The translations under genes and the position numbers were made by a program. 64,000 nucleotides of DNA from positions 1 to 64,000 of the forward strand of contig NZ_WOCA01000013.1 in assembly GCF_009728145.1 (NCBI RefSeq). The letters are read 5' to 3'. Position 1 is the first letter of the stretch, and the number at the start of each line of letters is the position of its first letter. Source of the DNA: Ornithinibacillus caprae (GTDB taxonomy: Bacteria; Bacillota; Bacilli; Bacillales; Amphibacillaceae). The notes under the pieces are model-generated. The model searched no databases, was not told the origin of the DNA, and saw only the letters and a list, made by a program, of their open reading frames with translations. Positions 45,641-54,607 of this stretch are shown one piece after another.

Positions 45641-45980
45641 TAGGAATGTACAAAAAGGTATTGAATATTACTATTAAAACAGTTAATATTGTATATGTTT
45701 AATATAACAATTGATTGGTTAATACTTTAATACATAGAAAAAGTGTGAGGAAACAACAAACTTGATCTAAAACTTCTATTCTATCTTCCGAAAATCTTCA
45801 TTTCTTCAATGACAATACTACCAATAAAGAAGTGAAAATCTCATCGATTTTGATCAGAATTACCTTTCGGGCAAGAGAACGTAATCTGTTTTCAATTAAT
45901 TTTAATAATTTAACCAATTAAATAATGATAAAAACTCTACCAAAATAGTAAATATGTAAAAAAGAATAGGCGTGGTGATT
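45641..45980 (+). promoter_or_regulatory. rho leader region, G-poor and C/T-rich
   Basis: About 340 bp precede rho without a gene. The middle (45765-45850) is rich in C and T and poor in G (for example TTCTATTCTATCTTCCG, TTCATTTCTTCAATGAC), the kind of unstructured sequence Rho binds. Autoregulation of rho by Rho-dependent attenuation in the leader is known in other bacteria. This is inference from composition, with no mapped transcript start. Confidence 0.35.
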
Positions 45981-47261
45981 ATGGCTGAATTAACAATATC
46001 GAAACTTGAAACATTAACATTAAAAGAAATCTATGCGTTAGCCCGTGAATATAAAGTTTCGTATTATGCGAAGTTAACAAAAAAAGAATTAATTTTTGCT
46101 ATTTTAAAAGCACAAGCAGAAAAAGACGGCTTTTTATTTATGGATGGTATTTTAGAAATCATTCCATCGGAAGGTTTTGGTTTTTTAAGACCGATCAATT
46201 ATTCTCCGAGTGCAGAGGATATTTATATTTCTGCTTCACAAATTCGTAGATTTGATTTACGTAATGGTGATAAAGTTTCTGGTAAAGTAAGACCTCCTAA
46301 AGAGAATGAGCGTTATTACGGATTACTACATGTAGATGCCGTTAATGGTGATGATCCAGAAACCTCTAAAGAACGTGTTCATTTTCCTGCCTTAACAGCA
46401 TTATACCCAGATCGACTTATGAAGTTGGAGACGCAACAGAATAACCTTTCGACACGAATCATGGATTTAATGACTCCTGTAGGATTTGGTCAACGTGGCT
46501 TAATTGTAGCCCCACCTAAAGCTGGTAAAACAATGCTTTTAAAGCAAATCGCAAATAGTATTTCAGTAAACCATCCTGATGCGAAGCTAATTATTCTATT
46601 AGTTGACGAACGTCCTGAGGAAGTTACCGATATTGAACGTTCGGTGCATCCAGATGTTGATGTTGTAAGTTCTACATTTGATGAAGTGCCTGAAAGCCAT
46701 ATCAAAGTGTCCGAATTAGTATTGGAACGTGCGATGCGTTTAGTTGAGCATAAGCGCGATGTAATCGTTCTGATGGATAGTATTACACGATTGGCGCGTG
46801 CGTATAACCTTGTTATTCCACCAAGTGGTCGAACATTATCAGGTGGTATTGATCCAGCGGCATTCCACCGTCCGAAGCGATTCTTTGGTGCTGCAAGAAA
46901 CATTGAAGAAGGTGGTAGCTTTACCATCCTTGCAACAGCACTTGTGGAAACAGGTTCACGAATGGATGACGTGATTTATGAGGAATTTAAAGGTACAGGA
47001 AATATGGAGCTGCACTTAGACCGTAATCTAGCACAGCGCCGAATTTTCCCTGCCATTGATATCCTACGCTCAAGCACACGAAAAGAAGAATTGCTTGTAG
47101 ATAAAGCTCATTTAGATAAAATGTGGATGATCCGCAAAACGATGCAAGATTCACATGATTTCCTAGAGCGCTTCTTAAGAAAATTAAAAGCATCAAGCTC
47201 AAACGAAGAATTCCTTCAAAAAATGGATGATGAAATGAAGCGAAAAGGAATAAGTAAATAA
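45981..47261 (+). CDS. rho: Transcription termination factor Rho
   Basis: Rho is a hexameric RNA helicase that ends transcription. The 426-aa protein has the N-terminal helical domain (LTLKEIYALAREYKVSYYAK), a cold-shock-like RNA-binding fold (GFGFLRPINYSPSAEDIYIS) and the ATPase with Walker A VAPPKAGKTMLLKQIA (about 178-190) and Walker B DVIVLMDSITRLARAYN. ATG 45981 is taken as start; two GTG codons lie just upstream in frame. rpmE follows, as in B. subtilis. Confidence 0.96.
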   Translation: MAELTISKLETLTLKEIYALAREYKVSYYAKLTKKELIFAILKAQAEKDGFLFMDGILEIIPSEGFGFLRPINYSPSAEDIYISASQIRRFDLRNGDKVSGKVRPPKENERYYGLLHVDAVNGDDPETSKERVHFPALTALYPDRLMKLETQQNNLSTRIMDLMTPVGFGQRGLIVAPPKAGKTMLLKQIANSISVNHPDAKLIILLVDERPEEVTDIERSVHPDVDVVSSTFDEVPESHIKVSELVLERAMRLVEHKRDVIVLMDSITRLARAYNLVIPPSGRTLSGGIDPAAFHRPKRFFGAARNIEEGGSFTILATALVETGSRMDDVIYEEFKGTGNMELHLDRNLAQRRIFPAIDILRSSTRKEELLVDKAHLDKMWMIRKTMQDSHDFLERFLRKLKASSSNEEFLQKMDDEMKRKGISK

Positions 47262-47288
47262 TTTCAGGACGAAAATAATTGTATCCTA

Positions 47289-47317
47289 TTGCAAACGGGA
47301 GCCGACACTGTTATAAT
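47289..47317 (+). promoter_or_regulatory. Sigma-A promoter of rpmE
   Basis: TTGCAA (47289-47294) and TATAAT (47312-47317) are 17 bp apart. The transcript would have a leader of roughly 95 nt containing the hairpin AGGTGTA / TACACCT (about 47337-47359). This could be an L31-type autoregulatory leader, but I cannot confirm it. Confidence 0.6.
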
Positions 47318-47420
47318 TTTTAAAGTGAGTTTAGAAAAGGTGTAATTATTGTACACCTATGACGGCTCTTACAATAAACTCTGTTTCCAAAGGATTCAGG
47401 GCAAAAAGGAGTGGAAAGTA

Positions 47421-47666
47421 ATGAAAAAGGACATTCATCCAGAATACAAAAAAGTTGTATTTCTTGATACAAGCTCTGATTACAAATTCTTGAGCGGTTC
47501 AACATTGAACTCTGATGAAACAATCGAATGGGAAGATGGTAATACTTACCCATTGATCCGTGTTGAGATTAGTTCTGAATCTCATCCATTCTACACTGGT
47601 AAGCAAAAAGCTGATAAAGTTGGCGGACGTGTAGACCGATTCAAGAAGAAATATAATATGCAATAA
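47421..47666 (+). CDS. rpmE2: Ribosomal protein bL31, type B (zinc-independent)
   Basis: The 81-aa protein starts [20 protein letters not shown] and contains [19 protein letters not shown]. It lacks the CxxC pair of the zinc-binding L31 and carries the longer middle segment of type B (RpmE2/YtiA). GGAG precedes ATG 47421. In B. subtilis the gene after rho is the zinc-binding type A form, while the type B gene sits elsewhere under Zur control. Here the type B form occupies the rho-linked place. No Zur box was seen. Confidence 0.93.
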   Translation: MKKDIHPEYKKVVFLDTSSDYKFLSGSTLNSDETIEWEDGNTYPLIRVEISSESHPFYTGKQKADKVGGRVDRFKKKYNMQ

Positions 47667-47726
47667 ATGGCTAAGACGACTATTTTTAGGAGTCGAAGCT
47701 AGATTAATATGCAGTTTATTAAACGG

Positions 47727-47764
47727 AAAAACAGGCAAATTGTCTATACTTTGCCTGTTTTTTT
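47727..47764 (+). terminator. Intrinsic terminator of rpmE
   Basis: AAAACAGGCAAA pairs with TTTGCCTGTTTT around about 10 nt, with a continuing T-run. Confidence 0.9.
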
Positions 47765-47954
47765 ACTTTTAACAGCTAGGAAATTATATTTTCCTAGCTA
47801 TCCTGCATTAGTGTAACGAAGGCATTCACCATAAGGTTTGGAGGATGCCAAGTTTTCTAAAATTACGAAATAAAACATGCAAAAAGCGCATTTTTATATA
47901 TCAAAATTAGTGGTAAACTTAATTTATACATAAGTAGAAGGGAGATCCCAGTTT

Positions 47955-48581
47955 ATGTACGTAATGAAACAAAGCGGTTGGGTTGAGGTTATCTGTGGCA
48001 GTATGTTTTCTGGTAAATCAGAAGAGTTGATTCGCAGAGTTCGACGCGCAACCTATGGAAATTTAACAGTACGTGTATTTAAACCAGCTATCGATAATCG
48101 TTATGATGAAGAAGCGGTTGTTTCACATAATGGAACATCCACCATGGCTCGTCCGGTAAAAAGTTCTGATGAAATACTTGATCACATCACAGGCAACATG
48201 GACATCGATATCGTTGGCATCGATGAAGTTCAATTCTTCGATGAAAACATTGTAGAGGTAGCCGACGAACTAGCAAATCAAGGAATTCGAGTAATTGTTG
48301 CTGGCCTAGATACCGATTTTCGTGGTGAACCATTTGGCCCAATGCCAAAGCTAATGGCACTATCTGAATCAGTAACCAAGCTAAACGCAATCTGCCCTGT
48401 ATGCGGATCTCCCGCAAGTCGCACACAACGCCTGATTAATGGACAACCTGCAAGCTACGATGACCCAATCATCCAAGTTGGCGCATCCGAATCCTACGAA
48501 CCGAGATGCCGCCATCACCACGAAGTACCAAACAAACCAGTCAACCAAATTGTTAAAAGTCTAATAAATGCTACGAAGTAA
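47955..48581 (+). CDS. tdk: Thymidine kinase
   Basis: Tdk phosphorylates thymidine in pyrimidine salvage. The 208-aa type II enzyme has Walker [26 protein letters not shown] as the magnesium motif, and a zinc site from [13 protein letters not shown] and CRHHHEV. It opens [15 protein letters not shown] like the B. subtilis protein. A terminator follows within 10 bp. It comes after rpmE, as expected. Confidence 0.96.
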   Translation: MYVMKQSGWVEVICGSMFSGKSEELIRRVRRATYGNLTVRVFKPAIDNRYDEEAVVSHNGTSTMARPVKSSDEILDHITGNMDIDIVGIDEVQFFDENIVEVADELANQGIRVIVAGLDTDFRGEPFGPMPKLMALSESVTKLNAICPVCGSPASRTQRLINGQPASYDDPIIQVGASESYEPRCRHHHEVPNKPVNQIVKSLINATK

Positions 48582-48588
48582 TTTGGGA

Positions 48589-48617
48589 AAAGCACCTGCT
48601 GAGGGTGCTTTTTTTGT
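48589..48617 (+). terminator. Intrinsic terminator of tdk
   Basis: AAAAGCACC pairs with GGGTGCTTTT around TGCTGA, followed by more T. Confidence 0.9.
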
Positions 48618-48655
48618 TGGTGGTGTTAAGGGGCGGATGAGGTGTTTTTGGTGAA

Positions 48656-48772
48656 ATGCTGAATTAATTGGTCAATGTACTGAATTATGACTGAAAAATA
48701 CCGAATAAATTAAATAAGTACTGAATTATGCAATGTAAATGCTGAATAAATGAATAAAAAGCTGAATAAAAT
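48656..48772 (+). repeat. Tandem array D1: 20-21 bp (G/A)CTGAATTAAT repeat, upstream of the NERD gene
   Basis: Units start GCTGAATTAAT, ACTGAATTATG, CCGAATAAATT, ACTGAATTATG, GCTGAATAAATG and GCTGAATAAAAT at spacings of about 20-22 bp. Constant half: CTGAATWAAT; the other half varies. The same family is found directly after the NERD gene and after mntP, always in this orientation. Confidence 0.85.
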
Positions 48773-48867
48773 ATTTACCCTCCAAAAAAAGAGGATAAGT
48801 ACACAACACTGTTGAATCTATTAAGATAGCAATAATAAATACAATAAAGAAAGGGTCTGGTAAGCCA

Positions 48868-49851
48868 ATGGCAATGAAAGAAAGAGACATACCCTGGGCT
48901 TTATTCAAGCTTGAGGCTCTAGAAAAGCGTTTAATTCCTTCACATGATGCGAAAGAATTGCTAGAAATTGATTTTAGAAAAAAGCGGAGACAAATCAGAG
49001 GGGAGAAACGAGTAGAGTTTCCATTAAGCTTTTTGGATGAGGACAAGTTTGAAGTCCTCCATAACGTTAGGGTAGAAGATGAACAAGGATTTTTTCAAAT
49101 TGATACACTCGTTTTAAGTAGAAAATTTGGTTTAATTTTAGAAATTAAAAACTGGTATGGAATGATCATTTTTGGTGAAAATGGACAAGTAACTCGAATT
49201 GGTGATGATAAAAAAGAAGAAGGTTTTCCAAATCCTATTCCTCAAGCCAAACTTCAGCAATATCGCCTTCAGAAATGGCTTCGTAAACAAGGATATCCTA
49301 CACTTCCCATTGCGTATCTAATAGTAATCAGCTTCCCAAGTACCGTGATAAGACCACACCCCCCTGCAACGATTCCACAAGAAGTTATTCATAACAGTCA
49401 ATTAACTTTTTCAATCCGCGAATTAGAAAATACCTACACTAATCAATATTTATCCAAAAAACAACTAATAAAGCTATTACGCACTATTATGGATGCTCAC
49501 ACTCCCGAACCAATTCTTACGCTCAGAAAGTATAACGTTCATTTGAATGAGCTGGTGAGAGGGGTTTTTTGTCCAAGCTGTAAACGAACTATTATGCAAT
49601 GGAGGCGACAAAAATGGTTTTGTAGCGGTTGTTATCACATATCTACTGATGCCCATCTATCTGCATTGAATGAGTACAAACTGTTAATTAATGATTACAT
49701 TACGAATAAAGAGGCAATAGAATTTTTACGAATTGATTCACCAAACGTGGTAAAAAATATCTTACAGAAACTCCAACTTCAATCTACTGGAAACACGAAA
49801 TCTAGAAAATACGAATTAGAATTTTATCATACTCATCTGAGTAAATACTGA
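48868..49851 (+). CDS. NERD-domain protein (putative nuclease) with C-terminal zinc ribbon
   Basis: The 327-aa protein has a NERD nuclease-related domain (about residues 45-160). LHNVRVEDEQGFFQIDTLVL and GLILEIKNWYGMI supply the D...ExK-like residues of a restriction-like fold, followed by a helical segment. Near residues 238-262 CPSCKR...WFCSGCYH forms a zinc ribbon. Catalytic activity is unproven for most NERD proteins. It is absent from this position in B. subtilis, lies between two arrays of repeat family D, and its stop codon TGA falls inside the first repeat of D2. It looks like an inserted accessory gene. Confidence 0.82.
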   Translation: MAMKERDIPWALFKLEALEKRLIPSHDAKELLEIDFRKKRRQIRGEKRVEFPLSFLDEDKFEVLHNVRVEDEQGFFQIDTLVLSRKFGLILEIKNWYGMIIFGENGQVTRIGDDKKEEGFPNPIPQAKLQQYRLQKWLRKQGYPTLPIAYLIVISFPSTVIRPHPPATIPQEVIHNSQLTFSIRELENTYTNQYLSKKQLIKLLRTIMDAHTPEPILTLRKYNVHLNELVRGVFCPSCKRTIMQWRRQKWFCSGCYHISTDAHLSALNEYKLLINDYITNKEAIEFLRIDSPNVVKNILQKLQLQSTGNTKSRKYELEFYHTHLSKY

Positions 49852-49965
49852 ATTAATCGGAGAAATGTTGAATTATCGCTAGAAATGCTGAATTATCCGC
49901 AACAAATGCTGAATTAATCCACCGATCTGCCGAATAAATGAATAAAATGCTGAATCCACCCAGCA
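49842..49965 (+). repeat. Tandem array D2: CTGAATTAAT repeat, downstream of the NERD gene
   Basis: Units ACTGAATTAATCGGAGAAAT, GTTGAATTATCGCTAGAAAT, GCTGAATTATCCGCAACAAA, GCTGAATTAATCCACCGATC, GCCGAATAAATGAATAAAAT and GCTGAATCCACCC follow at 20-21 bp. The first unit supplies the stop codon of the NERD gene. The 49966-50091 stretch up to prfA is C/A-rich without further structure. Confidence 0.9.
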
Positions 49966-50091
49966 CCCCTAGCAACACAGTACCCGCCAAAGAACACCCA
50001 CAGCCCCAGCACCACCCTATCACCCCAAACTTTGACCTCTTCGGCTGAGTATACTATAATTATACTGTTAATCGAGAAAGAGGTGGCCGTG

Positions 50092-51162
50092 ATGTTAGAT
50101 CGTTTACAATCATTGGAAGAACGTTATAATAAATTGAATGAACTACTTAGTGATCCTGAAGTAATTAGTGATACCAATAAACTACGCGAGTACTCTAAGG
50201 AACAATCTGGCTTAGAGGATGTTGTTCAAGCGTACCGTGAATATAAAGAAGTAACCGAACAATTAAATGATGCGAAGGAGATGCTGGAGGACGATCTTGA
50301 CAGTGAAATGTATGAGATGGTTAAGTCTGAAATCACCGAGCTTTCCGCAACGAAAACAGAGTTAGAAGAAAAAATGAAGATTCTGCTTCTACCAAAAGAC
50401 CCAAATGATGATAAAGACGTATTTATGGAGATTCGTGGTGCTGCTGGTGGAGACGAAGCTGCATTATTTGCCGGTGACTTGTACCGCATGTACTCTCGTT
50501 ATGCAGAAAGCCAAGGCTGGAAAACGGAAATAATGGAAGCAAACACAACTGGTGTTGGAGGATATAAAGAGATCATTTTCATGATTAAAGGAAATGGTGC
50601 TTATTCCAAACTGAAATACGAAAATGGTGCCCACCGTGTACAACGTGTTCCTGAAACAGAATCGGGTGGCCGTATTCATACGTCCACAGCAACTGTTGCG
50701 GTTCTACCGGAAGCAGAGGAAGTAGAAATTGATATTCATGAAAAAGATATTCGTGTAGACACATTTGCATCTAGTGGACCTGGGGGACAAAGTGTTAATA
50801 CAACCATGTCTGCTGTTCGACTAACGCACGAACCGACTGGAATTGTTGTATCGATTCAGGATGAAAAATCACAGATTAAAAACAAGGAAAAAGCGATGAA
50901 AGTGCTTCGTGCACGTATATATGATAAGTTCCAACAAGAAGCACAGGCAGAGTATGACGAAACGCGCAAATCTGCTGTTGGTACAGGGGATCGTTCAGAG
51001 CGTATTCGTACCTATAACTTCCCACAAAACCGTGTTACGGATCACCGTATTGGTTTAACTATTCAAAAGCTGGATCAAATTTTGGAAGGTAAATTAGGCG
51101 AAATTATTGACGCCTTAGTGATGGAAGAGCAAGCGAAAAAACTAGAGCAAATTGGTGAATAA
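50092..51162 (+). CDS. prfA: Peptide chain release factor 1
   Basis: RF1 reads UAA and UAG and releases the finished peptide. The 356-aa protein contains the GGQ motif in [20 protein letters not shown] (about 227-246), whose Gln is the PrmC substrate. The N-terminal coiled-coil domain is complete. ATG 50092 has AGAGGTGG upstream; further in-frame codons upstream are not preceded by a site. prmC follows directly, an arrangement conserved in bacteria. Confidence 0.96.
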   Translation: MLDRLQSLEERYNKLNELLSDPEVISDTNKLREYSKEQSGLEDVVQAYREYKEVTEQLNDAKEMLEDDLDSEMYEMVKSEITELSATKTELEEKMKILLLPKDPNDDKDVFMEIRGAAGGDEAALFAGDLYRMYSRYAESQGWKTEIMEANTTGVGGYKEIIFMIKGNGAYSKLKYENGAHRVQRVPETESGGRIHTSTATVAVLPEAEEVEIDIHEKDIRVDTFASSGPGGQSVNTTMSAVRLTHEPTGIVVSIQDEKSQIKNKEKAMKVLRARIYDKFQQEAQAEYDETRKSAVGTGDRSERIRTYNFPQNRVTDHRIGLTIQKLDQILEGKLGEIIDALVMEEQAKKLEQIGE

Positions 51163-51163
51163 G

Positions 51164-52036
51164 ATGGATAACGAAATGAAACAATATGAAGTCCTTCAGT
51201 GGGCTTCTCTTTTTTTAGAAAAAAATAATCGGGAACCGCGTGTTGCTGAGTTACTATTACAACACCATCTAGGCATGTCTAGGAATGAATTTTACATGCA
51301 TATGCGAGAAACAGTCCCCGCTCTGATCCGGTCAAAATTTGAAGCAGATATAAAAGAGCATGCGGAAACGGGAGTTCCTCTTCAGCATATTATTGGTTAC
51401 GAAACCTTCTATGGTCGTGATTTTCACGTGAATGAACATGTACTCGTTCCGCGACCTGAAACAGAGGAGCTTGTCCAACACGTTATTCAAATCGCTAAGT
51501 CAAACTCCAAATCCGATCATCCAATTACGATTGTTGATGTTGGAACAGGCAGTGGAATTATTGCGATCACTTTAGCGCTTGAACTGCCTAATGCGACCGT
51601 ATATGCAACGGATATTTCTGAAGAGGCACTAGCAGTAGCTCAAAGGAATGCAGCACAACTACAAGCAAACGTAACCTTTCTACAAGGTGATTTTTTGCAA
51701 CCAGTAATCGTTCAAAACATAAAGACTGATATTGTTGTATCCAATCCTCCGTATATTCCAAGATCGGATGAGGAATCCTTATCAGATACAGTTAAACATT
51801 TTGATCCGGAATTGGCACTCTTTGCTGATGAGAATGGATTGGCAGCCTACAAAAAAATCATCTCGCAACTACCGAGTGTGATAAATGCAGAAGGGGCAGC
51901 AGTTGCATTTGAAATCGGTCATGATCAAGGAGAGATAGTTACATTATTATTAAATAAGCAATTTCCCAAAAGCAAGGTAGACGTACTCCAAGACATAAAT
52001 GGTAAGGATAGAATGGTTGTAGCGACTGACATGTAA
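51164..52036 (+). CDS. prmC: Release factor glutamine methyltransferase PrmC
   Basis: PrmC methylates the Gln of the GGQ motif in release factors. The 290-aa protein has an N-terminal helical domain and a Rossmann methyltransferase: VDVGTGSGIIAITLALELP is the SAM-binding loop and VVSNPPYIPRS the NPPY catalytic motif. ATG 51164 begins one base after the prfA stop, with GGTGA upstream, so the pair is one operon. Confidence 0.94.
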   Translation: MDNEMKQYEVLQWASLFLEKNNREPRVAELLLQHHLGMSRNEFYMHMRETVPALIRSKFEADIKEHAETGVPLQHIIGYETFYGRDFHVNEHVLVPRPETEELVQHVIQIAKSNSKSDHPITIVDVGTGSGIIAITLALELPNATVYATDISEEALAVAQRNAAQLQANVTFLQGDFLQPVIVQNIKTDIVVSNPPYIPRSDEESLSDTVKHFDPELALFADENGLAAYKKIISQLPSVINAEGAAVAFEIGHDQGEIVTLLLNKQFPKSKVDVLQDINGKDRMVVATDM

Positions 52037-52160
52037 GGGTTGGTTAGCGCTACAGGTTTTTCTATCAAATAAAATAATATAAAAATAATAGATTACTAGT
52101 TTAAAATCTTTCACCCCTGTACATACTGTGAGTAAACCAAATGAAAGCGGGGCAATGGAG

Positions 52161-52763
52161 ATGAAGAAACTAGTATTTTTTGTATTCATATTTTTTATTA
52201 TATTTTTATCGATGCCAGCTAAAGGACAGGGAAATGGGTCAGAAATGGATTATCAAGTTATTCCAGATGATGCCATTCGACTTAGAATATTAGCAAATAG
52301 CGATCAAGATGAAGACCAAAAACTGAAGCACCAAGTTCGTGATAATGTAAACGCAGAGATTACGAAATGGGTTGAACATATGACTGATATTAACGAAGCA
52401 AGAGAATTAATTGCAAGCAAAGTACCAGAAATTGAAGAGATCGTAGACCAAACATTAGAAGATGCTGGGGAAAAAAGAGATTTTGATGTAGAGTATGGAA
52501 AAAACGTCTCCTTCCCAACGAAGCTGTACGGAAATTATTTATATCCAGCAGGCGAATATGAGGCTGTGTTAATCACATTAGGTGAAGGGCAAGGAGCAAA
52601 CTGGTGGTGTGTTTTGTTTCCGCCGTTATGCTTTTTAGATTTTGGTGACGGAATTAGCGTAGCCGAAGCTAGTGCAGAAGAATTAGATGAGCCTGAGGAA
52701 GAAGAGGAAGAAGAACCAGTAAAAGTAAAATTTTTTCTATTTGAATGGCTAGGATGGTCATAG
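52161..52763 (+). CDS. spoIIR: Stage II sporulation protein R (SpoIIR)
   Basis: SpoIIR is made in the forespore under sigma-F, is secreted into the intermembrane space and triggers SpoIIGA to process pro-sigma-E. The 200-aa protein has an N-terminal signal sequence (MKKLVFFVFIFFIIFLSMPA) and the SpoIIR core (VIPDDAIRLRILANSDQDED; NWWCVLFPPLCFLDF). The C-terminal acidic patch (PEEEEEEEP) is unusual but short. ATG 52161 lies 8 nt after GGGG. Position after prmC matches B. subtilis. A sigma-F promoter was not clearly found. Confidence 0.93.
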   Translation: MKKLVFFVFIFFIIFLSMPAKGQGNGSEMDYQVIPDDAIRLRILANSDQDEDQKLKHQVRDNVNAEITKWVEHMTDINEARELIASKVPEIEEIVDQTLEDAGEKRDFDVEYGKNVSFPTKLYGNYLYPAGEYEAVLITLGEGQGANWWCVLFPPLCFLDFGDGISVAEASAEELDEPEEEEEEEPVKVKFFLFEWLGWS

Positions 52764-52844
52764 ATTCATACTTACGTGCATAAAATGATAGAAACAAACA
52801 GGTTAAAACTAAAGTTTCTATTAAAAAAAGTAGAGGTGATATGT

Positions 52845-53249
52845 ATGAACGTCATAGCTGCAAAAGATACATCGATCATGAAGTTAGAGGAGTTTTTAAA
52901 AACAACACCACATAATATTCACAAAGATAGCTTACTGGAGCACGGTTATGTGGTGGAAATGAATGAGAATATTAAAGGTTGTTTTGTATTATCACCGGTA
53001 AATGATGGTGTTTATTGGTTAAAACAGCTATATGTATCTCAAGAAGAAGCTAAAAATTTACCAGTGTTATTGGAAACAATTATTACAATGGCCAAAGGGT
53101 TACAGGCAAAAAAACTGTATGTACATAGTCATCAGCCAGTTGTGGATATTTTGCTAGACGCATTACAATTCCATCCACAGGAAAGGGCCTTATTAGTGGA
53201 TAATCCTCCAAGGACAAGAGGAAACTGGTGGGCATATGATGTCTCATAA
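52845..53249 (+). CDS. ywlB: YwlB-like protein, GNAT acetyltransferase fold
   Basis: The 134-aa soluble protein has the strand-helix layout of GNAT proteins (GCFVLSPVNDGVYWLKQLYV, then a helix with LLETIITMAKGLQAKKLYVH). Its place between spoIIR and ywlC identifies it with ywlB. The substrate is unknown, and the usual R/QxxGxG/A acetyl-CoA loop is not evident, so it may be a degenerate member. ATG 52845 follows GAGGTG. Confidence 0.65.
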   Translation: MNVIAAKDTSIMKLEEFLKTTPHNIHKDSLLEHGYVVEMNENIKGCFVLSPVNDGVYWLKQLYVSQEEAKNLPVLLETIITMAKGLQAKKLYVHSHQPVVDILLDALQFHPQERALLVDNPPRTRGNWWAYDVS

Positions 53250-53277
53250 TTAAATTTTCTTGTATCTAACTTACGTG

Positions 53278-53445
53278 TTATTCACATTATCCACATTCGA
53301 ATGTGAATAACTTGTGTAAAAACTGTGTACGAAATCACATTTCTGTGTATATTAATAAATAATAGAAGATGAAATCGTTTCATTTCACCTTTATCAACAA
53401 GAACCTGTGGATAATATCCATAGGTTTTTTTAATTCTGTGGACAA
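53278..53445. promoter_or_regulatory. DnaA-box cluster upstream of ywlC
   Basis: Four perfect DnaA boxes (TTATNCACA) lie in about 140 bp: TTATTCACA 53278-53286, TTATCCACA 53287-53295, and on the minus strand TGTGAATAA 53302-53310 and TGTGGATAA 53406-53414. TGTGGACAA at 53437-53445 is a one-mismatch box, and TGTGTAAAA near 53314 another. B. subtilis has a known DnaA-box cluster at ywlC that helps control initiation or DnaA availability; this is the matching place. No dnaA or dnaN is near, so this is not oriC. Confidence 0.85.
53402..53431 (+). terminator. Terminator of ywlB, overlapping a DnaA box
   Basis: AACCTGTGGATA pairs with TATCCATAGGTT (one mismatch), followed by TTTTTT. The box TGTGGATAA forms one arm of the stem. 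Confidence 0.75.
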
Positions 53446-53509
53446 GCTAACATTTTTGCGAAACAGGAATGGATCGCTTAAAATGTAGGGTAGAAAAGAG
53501 GTAGGCTTC

Positions 53510-54538
53510 ATGAACGAAACTAAACGTTGGTATATAACAAATGATCAAAGTGTGAATAAAAATATAATTGAAGAGGCAGCAGATGTTTTAAGAACGGGAT
53601 CTACAGTAGCTTTTCCGACAGAAACAGTGTACGGATTAGGGGCGGATGCGACAAGTGAGAAGGCAGTTGCCAAAATTTTCGAAGCTAAGGGTCGCCCACA
53701 GGATAATCCGCTAATTGCACATGTTGCTACAAAAGAACAGCTTCAAAGGTTGGTAAAGGATGTGCCAGAATATGTGGATAAATTAATAGAAGCATTTGCT
53801 CCTGGGCCGATTACGTTTGTCCTTCCAAGTAATGGTACGTGTGCAGATAATGTGACAGCAGGTCTATCCACAGTTGGTGTGCGTATACCGGATCACCCGA
53901 TTGCACAGCAATTATTAAAAGCTTGTGATATTCCGGTGGCTGCTCCAAGTGCAAATTTATCCGGGAAACCAAGCCCAACAACAGCTGAACATGTATGGGA
54001 GGATCTTCAGGGGAAAATTGCTGGTCTTGTAGATGGGGGTGCAACTGGCGTTGGTGTGGAATCTACAGTTATTGACTGTACACAGGAAATGCCAATTATA
54101 TTACGTCCTGGTGGAATTACCAAAGAACAATTAGAGGATGTTGTAGACCGTGTTATGGTGGATCCGGCGCTTGCTAATGACCAGGAAAAACCAAAAGCAC
54201 CTGGAATGAAATATACGCATTACTCCCCAGAAGTTCCATTATGGGTTGTAAAAGGTTCTGTGGATCATATAAAAAGCATTATTGGAAAAGAAATCAAAGC
54301 TGGAAAACGAGTTGGTGTACTTGCTAGTACAAAAATAGCAGATCAACTAGATATAAACCCTACTATTTCGCTTGGTGAAAATTTGCAAGAGGTTGCAGCG
54401 AACTTATATGATGGGCTACGGAAATTTAAACAAAGTGATGTGGATTTGATAATTTGCCAGGCCTTCTCTGAAGAGGGAATTGGACAAGCGATAATGAATC
54501 GTTTGCGAAAGGCAGCAACCCTGTATATAGATGAATAG
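53510..54538 (+). CDS. ywlC: Threonylcarbamoyl-AMP synthase (Sua5/YwlC)
   Basis: YwlC makes threonylcarbamoyl-AMP from Thr, bicarbonate and ATP, the first step of t6A modification of ANN-decoding tRNAs. The 342-aa protein has the YrdC/Sua5 core (about 15-210: AFPTETVYGLGADATSEKA; KGRPQDNPLIAHVA; PVAAPSANLSGKPSPT), a linker with PGMKYTHYSP and a C-terminal Sua5 domain. GAGGT precedes ATG 53510. Transcription starts within or next to the DnaA-box cluster, so DnaA control is likely. Confidence 0.95.
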   Translation: MNETKRWYITNDQSVNKNIIEEAADVLRTGSTVAFPTETVYGLGADATSEKAVAKIFEAKGRPQDNPLIAHVATKEQLQRLVKDVPEYVDKLIEAFAPGPITFVLPSNGTCADNVTAGLSTVGVRIPDHPIAQQLLKACDIPVAAPSANLSGKPSPTTAEHVWEDLQGKIAGLVDGGATGVGVESTVIDCTQEMPIILRPGGITKEQLEDVVDRVMVDPALANDQEKPKAPGMKYTHYSPEVPLWVVKGSVDHIKSIIGKEIKAGKRVGVLASTKIADQLDINPTISLGENLQEVAANLYDGLRKFKQSDVDLIICQAFSEEGIGQAIMNRLRKAATLYIDE

Positions 54539-54607
54539 TAGCTTCCCTTATCATATTCCCCCTCGGTTGTGCATATAGTTTAGAAGCATGTCCGAGGAGG
54601 ATGTTGA

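Noticed and set aside
53278-53445. Chromosomal replication origin
   Set aside because: DnaA boxes are present, but there is no dnaA, dnaN or AT-rich unwinding region arrangement; the known ywlC cluster explains it better.
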